Assembly: GCA_002685535.1 (NCBI GenBank)
Contig: NYXK01000046.1
Span: forward strand, 1 to 64,000
Length of the DNA stretch: 64,000 bases
Direction of reading: 5' to 3'
Source of the DNA: Deltaproteobacteria bacterium
GTDB lineage: Bacteria > SAR324 > NAC60-12
The translations under genes and the position numbers were made by a program. The notes under the pieces are model-generated. The model did no database searches. It saw only the letters and a list, made by a program, of their open reading frames with translations, and was not told the origin of the DNA. Position 1 is the stretch's first letter; each line of letters opens with the position of its first letter. Below are positions 24,493 through 36,769 of this stretch, piece by piece.

Positions 24493-24894
24493 TTATGCCA
24501 TCGATGCACATGTTGCAGTGTTGATCGCGTTGGCATGCATGATGTCTGGGATTTGTGTCACGCCTGGTGGAATCCATCTGGTACTCAGATTGCAGCACTT
24601 CAGAATCTGTTCTCCAACCAAACAGCCGCACTCCTTAAAACAACAAGTCTCACGATGGTAATGAACGACGAGACATGTTGCCCCGCAGTCCCCAAAGACA
24701 TTAGGCTCCAGGCCCGGAGCGAAAGTCTTACCAAGTGCGTAAGGCAAGGAAGCAGACTTCTGCTCTTCAGCGGCATGGAATACGATCCATGCTTGTTCCG
24801 ATCGTGCCGAAAGGAAACAACACGATGCAACCAGCATGAACGCCACCAATATTTCAGAATAGCATGTCACACTTCTCGTCATCTGAGGTTTCAT
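24493..24894 (-). CDS. Candidate cysteine-rich secreted protein, 133 aa
   Basis: A single open frame from the ATG at 24894. Residues 1-33 look like a signal peptide: a basic start (MKPQMTRS), a hydrophobic core (EILVAFMLVASCCFLSA) and a polar ARSEQA junction. The rest carries ten or so cysteines, including GDCGATC, RETCCFKECGC, ILKCCN and NTATC, spaced as in disulfide-stabilised secreted proteins. No family is recognised. There is no intron and no obvious TATA box, and the neighbourhood is gene-poor, so it may be a lone effector-like gene or a chance frame. The signal-peptide-plus-cysteine combination is what raises it above the background frames. Confidence 0.35.
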   Translation of the reverse strand: MKPQMTRSVTCYSEILVAFMLVASCCFLSARSEQAWIVFHAAEEQKSASLPYALGKTFAPGLEPNVFGDCGATCLVVHYHRETCCFKECGCLVGEQILKCCNLSTRWIPPGVTQIPDIMHANAINTATCASMA

Positions 24895-26901
24895 GGCAAG
24901 CTTCCAATCGGTCCGCAAACTACCTCCATAACGCCACGACTCATTTAATTTTCGTATTGCTCAGCCACCGAAAACTGAACACATCAGCATCCATTTCGAT
25001 TAGACCAGTCGATGCTACACATTTTGCAATTTTTGCGGCCGCGCCCTGTAAACCATATGACATGCCACAGTACCTCACTCACACCCCTGCATGACAATCG
25101 AGCGATGAACATCCAACTCGACACTCATATTAACATATTAGTCGCCACGATGATCAGATACGGGGGAATTCTCCTCGTTCTCGGGAGACGCAATCCGTAC
25201 TTCTTTCAATTGCTACTCAGAGACCAAATAGCCAATGGAAGACTCCTGTAGAGATTGTAGCAATTGTATCAACTCGCGCTTGTACCGCGCTTCGATACAA
25301 TTCAGCGGAATCGTACCGTTGGCCGGAATCTGCTGCCGAGGAACCCTAATGCAGCTCGAAGCACACCGCCGCCAAACACCTGAGATATCAAACCATGTCC
25401 CTATCTTCATCTCTACCCCTCCAACCATCAATCCAAACTCAACTGCCGAAACTTTCGTTCCCTGACGATCTAGGATACGGCGGTACTCGTACATCCCAGC
25501 GACAGACGGCCAACTCTCCCTCATCCTTGGATCCCTGAATCACATCCCCGCAACTCAACGGCGAAGAACGAAAACAAGGATAGTGACAAGGACAAGGTTG
25601 AGGCTCTTCCCCTCATGACTCGGAGAATTTCGCAATGCTTACTAAAGCTGACGCCCAACCAGACTGTCGGGTCCTCAAAACTTGATTTTTATCGACAGAA
25701 ATAGGTTGGTGTGACTGCGCGTCGGCCAATTTAATCCTCTTCTTCGACATTTCTTTCTCCCTTTCTCTCAAGTTGAGCAAAACGTTCCTGTCTACTTTGC
25801 TGACCGCTCAGGAAAGCATTATTTATACGACAACTACTGGCCATCATCGTGTTCCCTCTTCTTACTCTTCAAAATGCCTCTCCTAATCCGGCTTTTGCCT
25901 CCAACAATCAGAACAAGCAAATCCCGAACCTTGTCAAAACCAACCCCTCTCCAAACTCTGTTATAGAAGCGGATGAAGTCATCCGCATCATTTCTCTTCT
26001 TATCCCACTCAATCCAGTTTCCGTTCCAATTTTTTGAGTTCCAAAACAACGTAAGCGAGTCTCCACCTCCAATTAAGGCCTTGAGCCTTGTTCGCCGTCC
26101 ACTGTTCCCGTTCTCCAGGGGGGGCAATTATCTCCGAATGGTGACCTCTCGCTTCGCTTAGGGCATGCCAGTCGCCGGCCAGTGTGCCAGCTTCATGGAT
26201 CGAGGAGTGGAGAGACGGGCCGAGGTTTGAATGGGTCCTGATCCAGGGGAAAGGGAGACTTGGGGGGGTTTGAATGATTTGGAAATTGATCCACTTTCCT
26301 GGTAACGTTTCATTGTTTTGTAATTTTTTCTTGGCGATGGTTTTTTGGTCGTATGGAGGTTCGCATTCCGCGAGGTCTTTTTCGATGTTTGTTTTCTAGG
26401 TTTGAGGAGCGGATCATGCGGAAGTTGCGGACTTTCGGTGATACTCGATTTGGGAGATTCCAGTCAGATGGAAGGAAGAGGGGTACTTTTTGTTCCTGTA
26501 TCGCTGCGCTTTCTGATTTTTCGGAACAGTATTCTTCAAGATTCAGTGCTTTTATTGCACGTCTTTTAATTTGCTGCTTTGTACTTCCTTTGGTTCTCGT
26601 CTTATCCTGAATTTTGGAGCACAACTCCACATTCTCTGTTCTTTGAACCCGAGTCTATTATTTGCCTTGCAGCATTTCTCTCAACTTGCTACGGGCAGTA
26701 GGCAGCTTGCGAGCTAAGAGACTGGGAAGTCTCTCAGAACAGCAAAAGAGTCTTCCAAATACTGCTTTGATGTCTATCTGCTCATGATTTTTGAAATCTC
26801 TTTCAGCATTGTAAATCAATAATACTGCAGGGACCAGCTTGTTCTTCTAGTGGAAGGATATCAACAATGCATTACTGCCTCCATTATGACATCTAAAGAT
26901 T
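24895..26901. other. Intergenic, no gene recognised
   Basis: Short frames of 60-106 codons only, including a Trp-rich minus-strand frame at 25834-26127 and a Lys/Arg-rich one at 26310-26630, neither with supporting context. AT-rich 3' flank sequence of the next gene lies at the right end. Confidence 0.45.
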
Positions 26902-29267
26902 CTAGACTCTGAGACTAGACAATCCACCATCTGCAAGCTCATCAATCTCCTCATCCGTCATCTTCTTCCTCTCCTCTCCATCATCCTCTGAATCTGATTT
27001 ACCAGTATCGCCAGACTCGGAGTCGGATTCTCCCCCAGGATGTCGACGAGCTTGGCTAAAATCGGTGGAGATATCGGTATTAGCGGATGGGCTGGATCCT
27101 GCAACAGCTGACGATCCGGGGCCAGACGATGCTGCCGTTGAGGTGCTGGTGCTGGTGCTGGTGCTGATGCTGGTGCTGGTGGATGGGGGAGGAGCAGAAT
27201 CGGCGCCCAACGAGAAAGTTTCCAATTGGCTGGTGATGCCATCTGCGTCGCTAGCAGTCGTGGTGGTTGGCGTTTGGGTAGGTGGTCAAGTCTCACGATC
27301 TTGGGCATCGTCCGAAACCTCGCCTCCCTCGTCCTCTTCACTCTCTTCGCCCTCTTCACCATATCCACCATATCCACCGTCTTCGCCCTCCTCACCCTCC
27401 TTTTCATCCGTACCCTCCTTACCCTCCTCCTCGAAGGGATTATGGTCTTCAAAGTCACTGGGTGGTTCCGAGACAGTATCCGAATTTCGATCTTCGATGT
27501 CATCACTCCCTCTCGTAACATCAGAGTCGGGGCTCGAACCCTCCTCGTCAACCGGGTGTTCGGGTTCCAATCTCAGGTCTTGATTCTCCGATTCATTTCT
27601 AGATGTATCTTCTTCTTGTTCTTCTCCACCGGCTCCAACGTCCATGGATGTCTCGGGAGCAGAGGATTTCGCGATCTCTGAGGTCCAGTTGCCGGGTGAG
27701 ACCTCCCACGCTAAACTGGCTGGGTCCAATCCATCATCATCTTCCATTTCGATGTCGGTGTCGTTGTCTTCGATTTCTAGCTCAGATTCGTCGTCTACTT
27801 GCATGTCCGTAACTTCATAAATGTCCATATCTAAAGTCTGCGAAGGAGGATGGAAAATGCCAGGTCGATCTTGCGACATATACTGACCATTCTGTCCGAC
27901 GAAGGGAATCTCTCCACCTCTGTTTGCAGTCTCGATGTATGTTGTCGACGATTGCTCGGTTTCCATGGCTTCGCATGTGGTAACGAAATCAGCAGATGAT
28001 GTATGATCCTGTTGGGACCTTCCTGCGGGTGTTGCGGTGCTGAAAACTGCTTCCTCACAAGTATTGTCCCGATCGACAAATGTCGCAACCTCCTGTGGTG
28101 ATATTTCAGCAGTTGTTGTAATGTCCAAACAGTTCTCAGCAACAGTCTCATCTTCAATTTTGACTTCGGCTAAAAATTCCAACTCGACGGTATCCTTCCG
28201 TACAACAGACTCGATCAGACGTTCTCTGACGCCACAAAGCATCTCGAGGCTCATCCTTGGGGTGTATTTGACGAGCTGCATATTTGGAGGGCATGGCGTG
28301 TAGACGTTCAGAAGTCGTTGTATCATTATCGGAATTTGTAGAACTTCCCAAAGCACGACAAGTCGTGGTCCCGGAGTGTATTTTACCAGCTGCATATCCG
28401 ACGCGCATGGCGTGTATTTCTTTTGAGCCTGTGCGTCGGAGGTAGAAGACCAACTCTGGTGTGCTGTCGAGGAGGATGTATCGAGGACGCTAGACTTGGG
28501 ACCCGAGGTAGCAGGGCGCTTCTTGTGGAATCTGAAAGCTGCGGGAACTCTGAGATAGTTTGGTAGAGTTGTGCTGTTCGTCGAAGAGGGAGGCTTTTGT
28601 GATTCAGCTAAACGGTACGGGAAGAACCAGGTGCATGATGGGAGGAGGATATTGGTGTCGGCTACCTTCGTGGACGTAGCGTCTTGTTTCATGGGCTCGC
28701 CCTAACATCCCCAGTTAACATATGCTACCTATCTATGAGTATTGTTTGGAGGAGAAGGAAACATACGAAGAATGCCAAGAATGGCTCTGATATCGGCGTC
28801 TTCCACTGAGGCAGTACGATCGGGATCTGTTGCCACATGTTAGCTTTTGGTCTCCAGCAATGTCGGTGGAAAATCTAGAAATGAGGATAGTAACGTACCG
28901 ACTGTGTCTTCAGAGCCGTCCAATCCAACTCGAGTTCCCAAACACCATTGCCTTTTTGGCCTCGTGAGCTGGCAGGACACGGCTTTTCGGTGAGATAGCG
29001 GCAATTGTTACTGGATAGGTGAAGATCACAGGAATACAACCAAGAGAGTTCCCGCTCTGCTACTTTCCTCTTAGCCTCATGTCTCCCTATGTGGCTTTCG
29101 GCAGCCCAGTAGGACCCACGGAAAAGCAGGGATGCGATCCAAGGTCGCCCCTCGACGACGGGCTTCACGAGATTGAACCAATGGGAAGGGGCTTGAAAGT
29201 ATGCCACTGGTGGAAACGAATCTTCCAGCGTTCGTGCTTTCTCATTGTTGTTTCCTGATTTCAACAA
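26902..29267 (-). CDS. Large acidic protein of unknown function
   Basis: Minus-strand exons 29267-28899 (5' limit unknown), 28826-28767, 28701-27297 and 27242-26902 join in phase to roughly 725 codons. The first exon is well ordered (HWFNLVKPVVEGRPWIASLL, CRYLTEKPCPASSRGQKGNG), continuing over two introns as IPIVLPQWKTPISEPFLAFF and GEPMKQD. The middle holds a duplicated motif, KKYTPCASDMQLVKYTPGPR and NVYTPCPPNMQLVKYTPRMS, 40 residues apart. The C-terminal third is extremely acidic, with Glu/Asp/Gly runs (EEEGKEGTDEKEGEEGEDGG) and a Thr-Ser repeat. No catalytic motif is seen. Such tails are common in nuclear or chromatin proteins, but that is inference. Exon 1 has no ATG in frame before a TAG at 29270, so an upstream exon is expected; alternatively MWQQIPIV at 28838 starts a shorter form. 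Last intron 54 bases. Confidence 0.68.
27142..27180. repeat. GGTGCT tandem repeat inside a coding exon
   Basis: Plus-strand GGTGCT units, one variant, encode a Thr-Ser repeat on the minus strand in the last exon of the acidic protein. The length could vary between strains by six bases per unit without loss of frame. Confidence 0.7.
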
Positions 29268-30300
29268 CTAGACACCATGAAAGTCACTTTGTCAAGACTG
29301 GATCATTGAGCACTTATGATCCAGTCGCTGGTACTCGGGCGTTCTCCTGGATACAAAGTCAATCAAGGCTGCTCATGATGAATGTGCAATATAGCAAATC
29401 CGACAATGTACTTCTTTTATATCTCGATGATAGAATTTTGCAGATTCAAAGTTGCTGCGGTAATAAACAATCATTGCGGTGATATGCGAAACCAAGGCAT
29501 GGCCTCTAGAGCCAAGAATAAGTGATTTCAATATCTTCATCATTTGCAATAAACGTTTCGGATGCACAGATAATCCCTTTAGACAATATCATCATTGTTT
29601 TGGTATTTTAGCCGGAGTAATGCCGGTTAAGCGATGATGCTGTCTACCACTACATACGACGAAATAATGAGCTTTTCGGCCGTTGCAAGTATGGCGGAGC
29701 GGGAGTGGCGAGCGTTCGATGCGGGAAACGTGATTGAGTTCTGCAGGCAGTTCAATCACCTACACCATGAAGAATTTTCTGCCACTCCTGTGAGGATACC
29801 ATACTTGTCCTCCCGATCTTGCACCTTGGGTAGCTTCTCCTGGTGTCGGATCACAAGCTGTCTTCACGTGGATAGTCCTTTCGGTGTCCGGTTCCCGCTT
29901 TCTGAGTGGCCGACTTCCCACTGGGAAGTACTTACCCCGGGAGACAGTTCAAATCCTCTATGTTGTAGGTTCAATTCCTACGTTCGTTCTCAGTGCATTC
30001 TGAGAGAGGGGTGAAAAGAGTAAAATCTTTTTGCCATTCTCCACCTAAGTTCCTACTAAGCAAGACCACTATTGCCGCTTATCTCTTCTTTAATTTTTCA
30101 CACCCTTTTTGATTGTAACCTCAAATTTCAACCTAAGTGAGGATTTGGATGTTCAAGGCTATGCAGTACTGGGAAGAGTCAAGGTGACTGGCGAGTCGAA
30201 CCTTGAGTGAGAGGACTCAGCAGCCCCTTCCTCAACGAAGACAAAACGTCGCGTCGCTCTCTGTCCTTTCCATATGGAAGTGGGCTCAATGCTTAACCAT
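29268..30300. other. Intergenic with a hairpin and tRNA-arm-like sequence
   Basis: Contains an 11-base perfect inverted repeat with a 9-base loop (29296-29326) and a T-arm-like stem-loop (29965-29981). No protein gene recognised. A short upstream exon of the acidic protein may lie at the left end. Confidence 0.45.
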
Positions 30301-31229
30301 TCAAAGTGCGATGCAGGTTCCATCGCCTCGCATCAACGTTCCGCTAACGCTTCTACCCCGCTTAGTACACAAGAACAGGACCAGGTTGGCAATATCCCTC
30401 TCGACTTCTACAGGGTATCCCCCTTTCTTTCTGCTTAACACATCAGCTCTACTCTCAAGTTCTGCAGTGTCTCAAAACCTTCTTACCGTTTGGCCGAATG
30501 TGCTTGCATGTGCTCCCCGATCGCAGCCTCGGTTTTGTAGTCTAGGATGGAGCTGGCCTTTGTGCCTGGCTCATTCCCTAAGTACAAATGAGTGTTCAAA
30601 TAATCTATTTCTGGGTAGATGCAAACTTACCACCGGGAATGAGCAAGTTCCAACGCACACCCAAATTTCGTAGCTCCTTCGCTAGCTCTCGTATAGAATC
30701 AACCTATCCTAAATATCAAAAAACCTACATATGATACTTGAGATCGCGCACTTACAAGCTCCATATTAGCCTCACTGCCTGTATCCTTTACAGACGAAAT
30801 AGTGAGCACTAGTCCATCACCTCTCTGTTTGAAAACTTGAAGGACCTCAGTTCTCAAGTCCGCTGTACCGCCCTCAATGGTTCCAGCCACATCAATGAAA
30901 TAATTCACATCATCCTTCATGTACATTCTCGCCGCGTAGTCAAGCACATCCCTACCAACAAGAGGCTTTTCTGCCTCATACTGAAAGAACTGAAAATGCG
31001 ACGCTCTGCTTGTCTCGGTGCTTTTGTGCGCAGGACGGCTGTCAACGCCAAGCACGAATGCATTGCTGTTGAGCAGTTCGCGACAAATTGCTGCACCTTG
31101 TTCGGATGCAGCCGAAGTTACAATGGCAACTGTTTGTGCTTATCAGCAATGATGTAAAAATTGGCAGATGTTCAAATAGAGTGTACTTTTCCCGACCAGG
31201 TTGAGCGGGTGGTCTCCGATGTAGTTCAT
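30301..31229 (-). CDS. Short-chain dehydrogenase/reductase-like protein lacking catalytic residues, 237 aa
   Basis: Exons 31229-31187, 31129-30756, 30703-30631, 30577-30487 and 30433-30301 join in phase to 237 residues; introns are 52-57 bases. The SDR fold is clear: LNLVGKIAIVTSAASEQGAA at the nucleotide-binding start, FVLGVDSRP (end of beta-2), YFIDVAGTIEGG, GLVLTISSVKD, SIRELAKELRNLGVR, and an SDR-like C-terminus (RDIANLVLFLC, SVSGTLMRGDG). The glycine motif TGxxxGxG is degraded to TSAASEQG. The active-site YxxxK is absent: aligning GSEANMELVDSIRELAKEL with the usual helix puts Gly at the Tyr and Asn at the Lys position. A catalytically dead or binding-only relative is inferred. Chain length is slightly below the usual 250. 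A second, intact SDR lies 2 kb away on the same strand. Confidence 0.8.
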
Positions 31230-31408
31230 TTTTGGAAATCGAAGGGGTATCAAGATATCAGTTTATGACTTTCAATGGAACATACAACTATCAGATACGT
31301 TGGATGAAGAACTGTCTTGCTTCTTATTGAGGAAAATATTAGTTGGTATAGCGAGGAAACGTTCCTACCGCTCGTCCGGAGCACGCCGCACATATTGCGG
31401 GGAAGCTG

Positions 31409-31750
31409 ATGTTCATTAGCTCGAAAGAAGACGGACCGGTAGAACTAATTGCTGAATGGACATTACTCCGCGAAACCAAAATTATCTATGAAAAAATCAA
31501 GCGCGACGGTGTTTTCAAAGTGCCCAATGGGTTGGAAAAAATTGGCTGTGTGGGTATCGTCGCTGTGGTGAATACCCAGCCGAGGGAAAGAAAGCGCGCG
31601 CAGACGTTTGTTCGCTCTCTCATCCGTGCATATCCATGGCTACCATTGGGTTTCAATTCGTGTCAAAAGACCTGTAGGGACTCACCGATACTCATTTTCT
31701 ATCATGAGCTGGAGCGTAGTCCCACTGCACAGCCGCTTCTCATCTGCTGA
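31409..31750 (+). CDS. Orphan open frame, 113 aa, possibly part of a larger gene
   Basis: ATG-started frame whose coding look extends upstream in the same frame to about 31352, just after a tatag acceptor-like site (RPEHAAHIAGKLMFISSKED). It is charged and well ordered (ELIAEWTLLRETKIIYEKIK, KVPNGLEKIGCVGIVAVVN) until about residue 90, then less so. No family recognised. It lies 180 bases from the divergent SDR-like gene. It may be an exon of a gene whose other parts I could not find, or a remnant. Confidence 0.3.
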   Translation: MFISSKEDGPVELIAEWTLLRETKIIYEKIKRDGVFKVPNGLEKIGCVGIVAVVNTQPRERKRAQTFVRSLIRAYPWLPLGFNSCQKTCRDSPILIFYHELERSPTAQPLLIC

Positions 31751-33253
31751 AATCTAGACACTAAAGCGAAGGCCGCCTGTCGGTAGAATATGAGCTTCAA
31801 CAAGGGGCAAAGGACCGAAAACTCTCAGAAAACAGTCTTCGAAGTTTGAGACGAAGAAGTACATAGCTCGATCCGTTATCGAACAAACAATCACAATGAC
31901 CTTTTTGTCAAAAATGAAAGTCCCACGTGACCTTCATTAGGAAGCGTTATTCTGACTACCAGGCCAGCGGACGGGATTCGACGACGGGAGGCTGATGCAA
32001 CTCACTAGACCAGAAGTGGAGAACCGATACTCGAGGTCAAATTGCCGATTAACAGTTCCAGGCGGTCAGACTGGTATGAAGTATGCCCTGAAATGACGCT
32101 GTGGGATCTCTTTTCGCACAAGAATGAAGAGCTAGGGACCTGCATTGGCGATAGCGAGTCAAGTGACCTGTGAGACTTTTGAACCGAATGTTCAGTATCA
32201 GGTCATGAGATGAGTGAGGACGTCCCAACAGGTTCACGGGGGCAGGATCATGCGTACCTCAGATGATGTATTTGGACTCGACACTAGGTGGCTCTGCAAA
32301 GTCGCTAGTGGAGAAGATAGACTAGATACATGTCTGGAGCAGCTGTAAGTTTAGAAACTCAACAAGACGAGTTAATCAATAGCTGGAGAATACAGTATCA
32401 ATTATGACGCTGGAAAAGCTGACACCAGACTAAGCCTCTTCGCAACACTATGGCATTCTTGGTGTAATTATAGACAGTTCGGATCTTGCTGATTAATATT
32501 TTGGCCGTACAAGTGCTCAAACACCGTCATTTTATGTTGCTCATGCTCATCCGAGGACATGATATTGGTTCCCTGACTGTAGGGAAGAAGTGCTCCAGCC
32601 ACCAAGACGATCCCGAGCTCGGGTGGACGTCACGTTGAGGGCACTAGCTAGATCACAGAGACCCATCGAACAGAAGGGCTACCTCGAAAACTGCCTTCAG
32701 GGGTAGAGCTACTGCTCGAGAGTTCCTCGAAAATCTGTTGTGATGCCGGGAAAACCACGGTCCGGGCACGATGAGTCTAATTATTCAATGATTGGACATT
32801 TCCTCGGATTGCGTGGGCGCTCTATGGCAAATCGGAGCACTATGCTGAGCTGCCGAGACGTGATTCACGCCGAAGGAGATGCGACAAAATAAACAAAGCT
32901 AAGCGAGACGCTAATGAACATGCAATGTGAGAGGTGTTCAGTAGTATCAAGATCGTTCGAGAGAAAGAACCCTTCCCCCGTTAATGAACTCTGAGGCAAG
33001 ATTGCCAGTAGCAGAAAAGTAAGCAATCTGCCAGTTGCAGATACGTGAAGTGTTTCCTCGGGCCACTCTATCGATTCTGCTCAGCCACAAGAGCTTCAGA
33101 TGGAGACACTCAATAGAAAGCACGATAAGAGTGTCGTCAGAGATGAAGAGGCAATTAAGACCGGTGAGTGGAGGCAGAGTGCTAGAGTCAATTACGCAAG
33201 GTTCAGAGAATGTGATGGCCAAAAATATCATACACATGAAACTGTCGGCAGAA
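31751..33253. other. Intergenic, no gene recognised
   Basis: No consistent coding sequence on either strand; only frames under 100 codons without motif or splice support. Confidence 0.45.
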
Positions 33254-34555
33254 CTACATCTTGCTTGGCATTCTCATACCACCATCAAGTCTCAATACAA
33301 CACCATTCAACATGATATTCTCGATGCCCTGCGTGACAAGCTGTGCGAATTCGTGTGGTTGGCCAGGCCTCACTGTACGTCATTAGTCCCAAATTTCAAA
33401 AAAGGCTGCTGCCCAATGGAGGTAATTCTCAATCTTACGAGGGAACTCCATAACTCTGGTCAGACTCGCTCTGACCTTATCACTCATCATGCTAGTCATA
33501 CGACTCTCAAATAGACTGGGCGCAATCGTCACGACACGAATACCATGTCTTGCAAGATCTCTCGTCAACGGCAGCGTAAGCGATGCAATCGCTCCTTTCG
33601 ATGCAGAGTATGCGACTTGTCCTGGCTGGCCATCGAAGGCTGCGGAAGAAGAGACCATAATTATGACTCCTCGTTCGCCGTCGGCTCCGATGGGCGTGGT
33701 GGCTGCCATATGTGGGAGGACTTGGCGGATGAGATCGATGGTGCCGCGGACATTGACATTCATGACAAAGTCTAATGAGAACACGGATCAAGTTTAGCCA
33801 ATCGACTCAGAAAGATCGAGATATGGGAGGCAAATCTGATATGACCGAAAGTGGAAATGTAACATACCAAAGTCGTCCAACGAGAAGGGCTTCAAATTGC
33901 GGTCGAGAATCTGCTTATTTCATTAGATCTGTTTAATCTCCAGGGAACTCAAACTTGTCCGAGGAACGGGATGCTACAAAACAGAGACAGCTTCAGGCAT
34001 AGACTATAAGTCAAGCTGTACTGCGCGCAGATGGGCTGTACTGAGTGGATGAGAAGCCGTTTATCAACATGAGATCACGTGACGGCTCCCAAGCCCCCGA
34101 CTCCGGTGGTCTTTCTCCCGCGGCTCGAGAAAGTGCACAACTCGTTTATGCAGAAGGGCATTAATCATGGGAAAATGATACAAGAATTGTAGAATGAGTG
34201 AAAAAACCGACCTTTGCCGGGGTAGAAACGCCCGCAGCAGCAATAACACCTCCAACTTCCTTGCCCGTCTCTTTGATCCATGCCAAAGCTCCCTTAACAG
34301 CAGCAGAAATGCTTTCGGTCTCCAATACATTCGCCTCAAAGAACTTAGTCTTCCCACCACCGATCTCTTCGACGACCTCCGCGGCAAGCTCCTCGTTCAT
34401 ATCGAGAATAGCTGCGAAGCCTCCTTTTTGGCAGATATCCTCAACACATGCTCGGCCAAGCCCGGATGCCCTGTTGTCTGTAAGCTTGATATGTCATTGG
34501 AATGTAGGGAAACGTACCCTCCGGACACGATGAATGTTCTGCCTTCAATCTTCAT
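33254..34555 (-). CDS. Short-chain dehydrogenase, HSD10 / type II 3-hydroxyacyl-CoA dehydrogenase-like, 263 aa
   Basis: Exons 34555-34518, 34470-34212, 33910-33868, 33771-33439 and 33372-33254 join in phase to 263 residues, the usual length. Motifs: FIVSGGASGLGRA (NAD(P) glycine loop), ILDMNEE with Asp after beta-2 (favours NAD), [45 protein letters not shown] (catalytic Ser region), [11 protein letters not shown] (catalytic Tyr and Lys), [13 protein letters not shown], and [12 protein letters not shown] at the C-terminus. The resemblance is to HSD10-type enzymes, which oxidise short-chain 3-hydroxyacyl-CoAs or alcohols; the actual substrate is unknown. Intron 2 is 301 bases with a weak gtcggt donor, the others 47-96. 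It is divergent from the Rab4-like gene over a 334-base gap, and shares the region with a degenerate SDR. Confidence 0.9.
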
Positions 34556-34889
34556 GATGATTTTTGTTTCGATTGATGATATCAAAGTAATGGACAAAAG
34601 AGAAGAATGATGTGAGATGAAGTTGACAGTCAAATAAACAACCTTGGCTCACAACTTGCCTGCCACTTTTCCCGAAACAGCCAAGCGTTGATCGGACATG
34701 GTACTCTCAAACGCCGACAGACGACGATAAGACAACGACATCGCGCATCAATCACACGCTTCAACAGCAGGGATCTGAGGCTTGAAATGACGACCGCGGA
34801 GTGAGTGAGGGAAGAAACAAGGAAGTGAGAAGACGATAACGACAGCGAGATACCAAACCCCCGCTGAGAGCGACGAAAGAGTATACAAG
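34556..34889. promoter_or_regulatory. Divergent promoter region between SDR and Rab4-like genes
   Basis: 334 bases separate the two ATGs, so both promoters and leaders must lie here. No clear TATA box on either side. Confidence 0.5.
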
Positions 34890-36121
<1,232 letters not shown>

Positions 36122-36769
36122 TTCTGCCGAGGTTCAGAGCAAAGAGCAGTACGTCTCAGTTGTAAGAAGGCTTTTCTTGCTACGTATATACATTTCGTTT
36201 GTGTTCATAGCTGGGTGGGGCAGGACCTGGCAAGGCGTTTGGTGTTTCTTTGCCCAGTAGCAGTAGATGGGCATGCATGCCTCTTCTTTCGATTTCCTTC
36301 TTTCCGTGTCAATATTTTCAGCGAGATTGTTCCTTGGAAGGGAACAGATGATGGTACATTTGATATTGACATTGAGCTAGAAGTCGGTGTGGATATATTA
36401 GAGAATAATGCAATAATAATCCATTCATGTCAGGGCACAGCATTCGATATCTGCGAGAAGGAGTCTCCACGCACTGACACTCTATCTCGGCTTTTCGGTA
36501 GACTTTCTAGAGATTAGTATGAAGCTAGATTGACTTCGTTGTACAAGGTATGAAAGGATATCGCCAATATATTAGTTTATACTATGCATGTAAGACTCGC
36601 TGATTAGAAGCTAGGAACATGTCAGCAACCACTCGAGTCAAGATCCCATTGCATATCATCGAATTCAGCGCTATCAGCTTCACGGTCCCAACCGAAGCAG
36701 ATCCCCCCAGTCCAGCCGCCATGTCCACACATCAGCATACCTTTCAAGGACCATCTTGCCCGTCTGCCG
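36122..36769. other. Intergenic between convergent genes
   Basis: 3' flanks of the Rab4-like gene and of the minus-strand gene ending at 36770. No gene recognised. Confidence 0.5.

Noticed and set aside
25834-26127. Trp-rich 97-codon minus-strand frame
   Set aside because: Single short frame with no signal peptide, domain or neighbouring exon; kept as unproven.
27065-27681. Plus-strand frames of 150-172 codons antisense to the acidic protein
   Set aside because: Mirror images of the Glu/Asp/Gly-rich minus-strand exon, which has splice support and frame continuity.
31352-31408. 5' extension of the orphan frame at 31409 as part of a larger known gene
   Set aside because: The extension reads as coding but I could find no further exon or family, so only the ATG-started part is listed.
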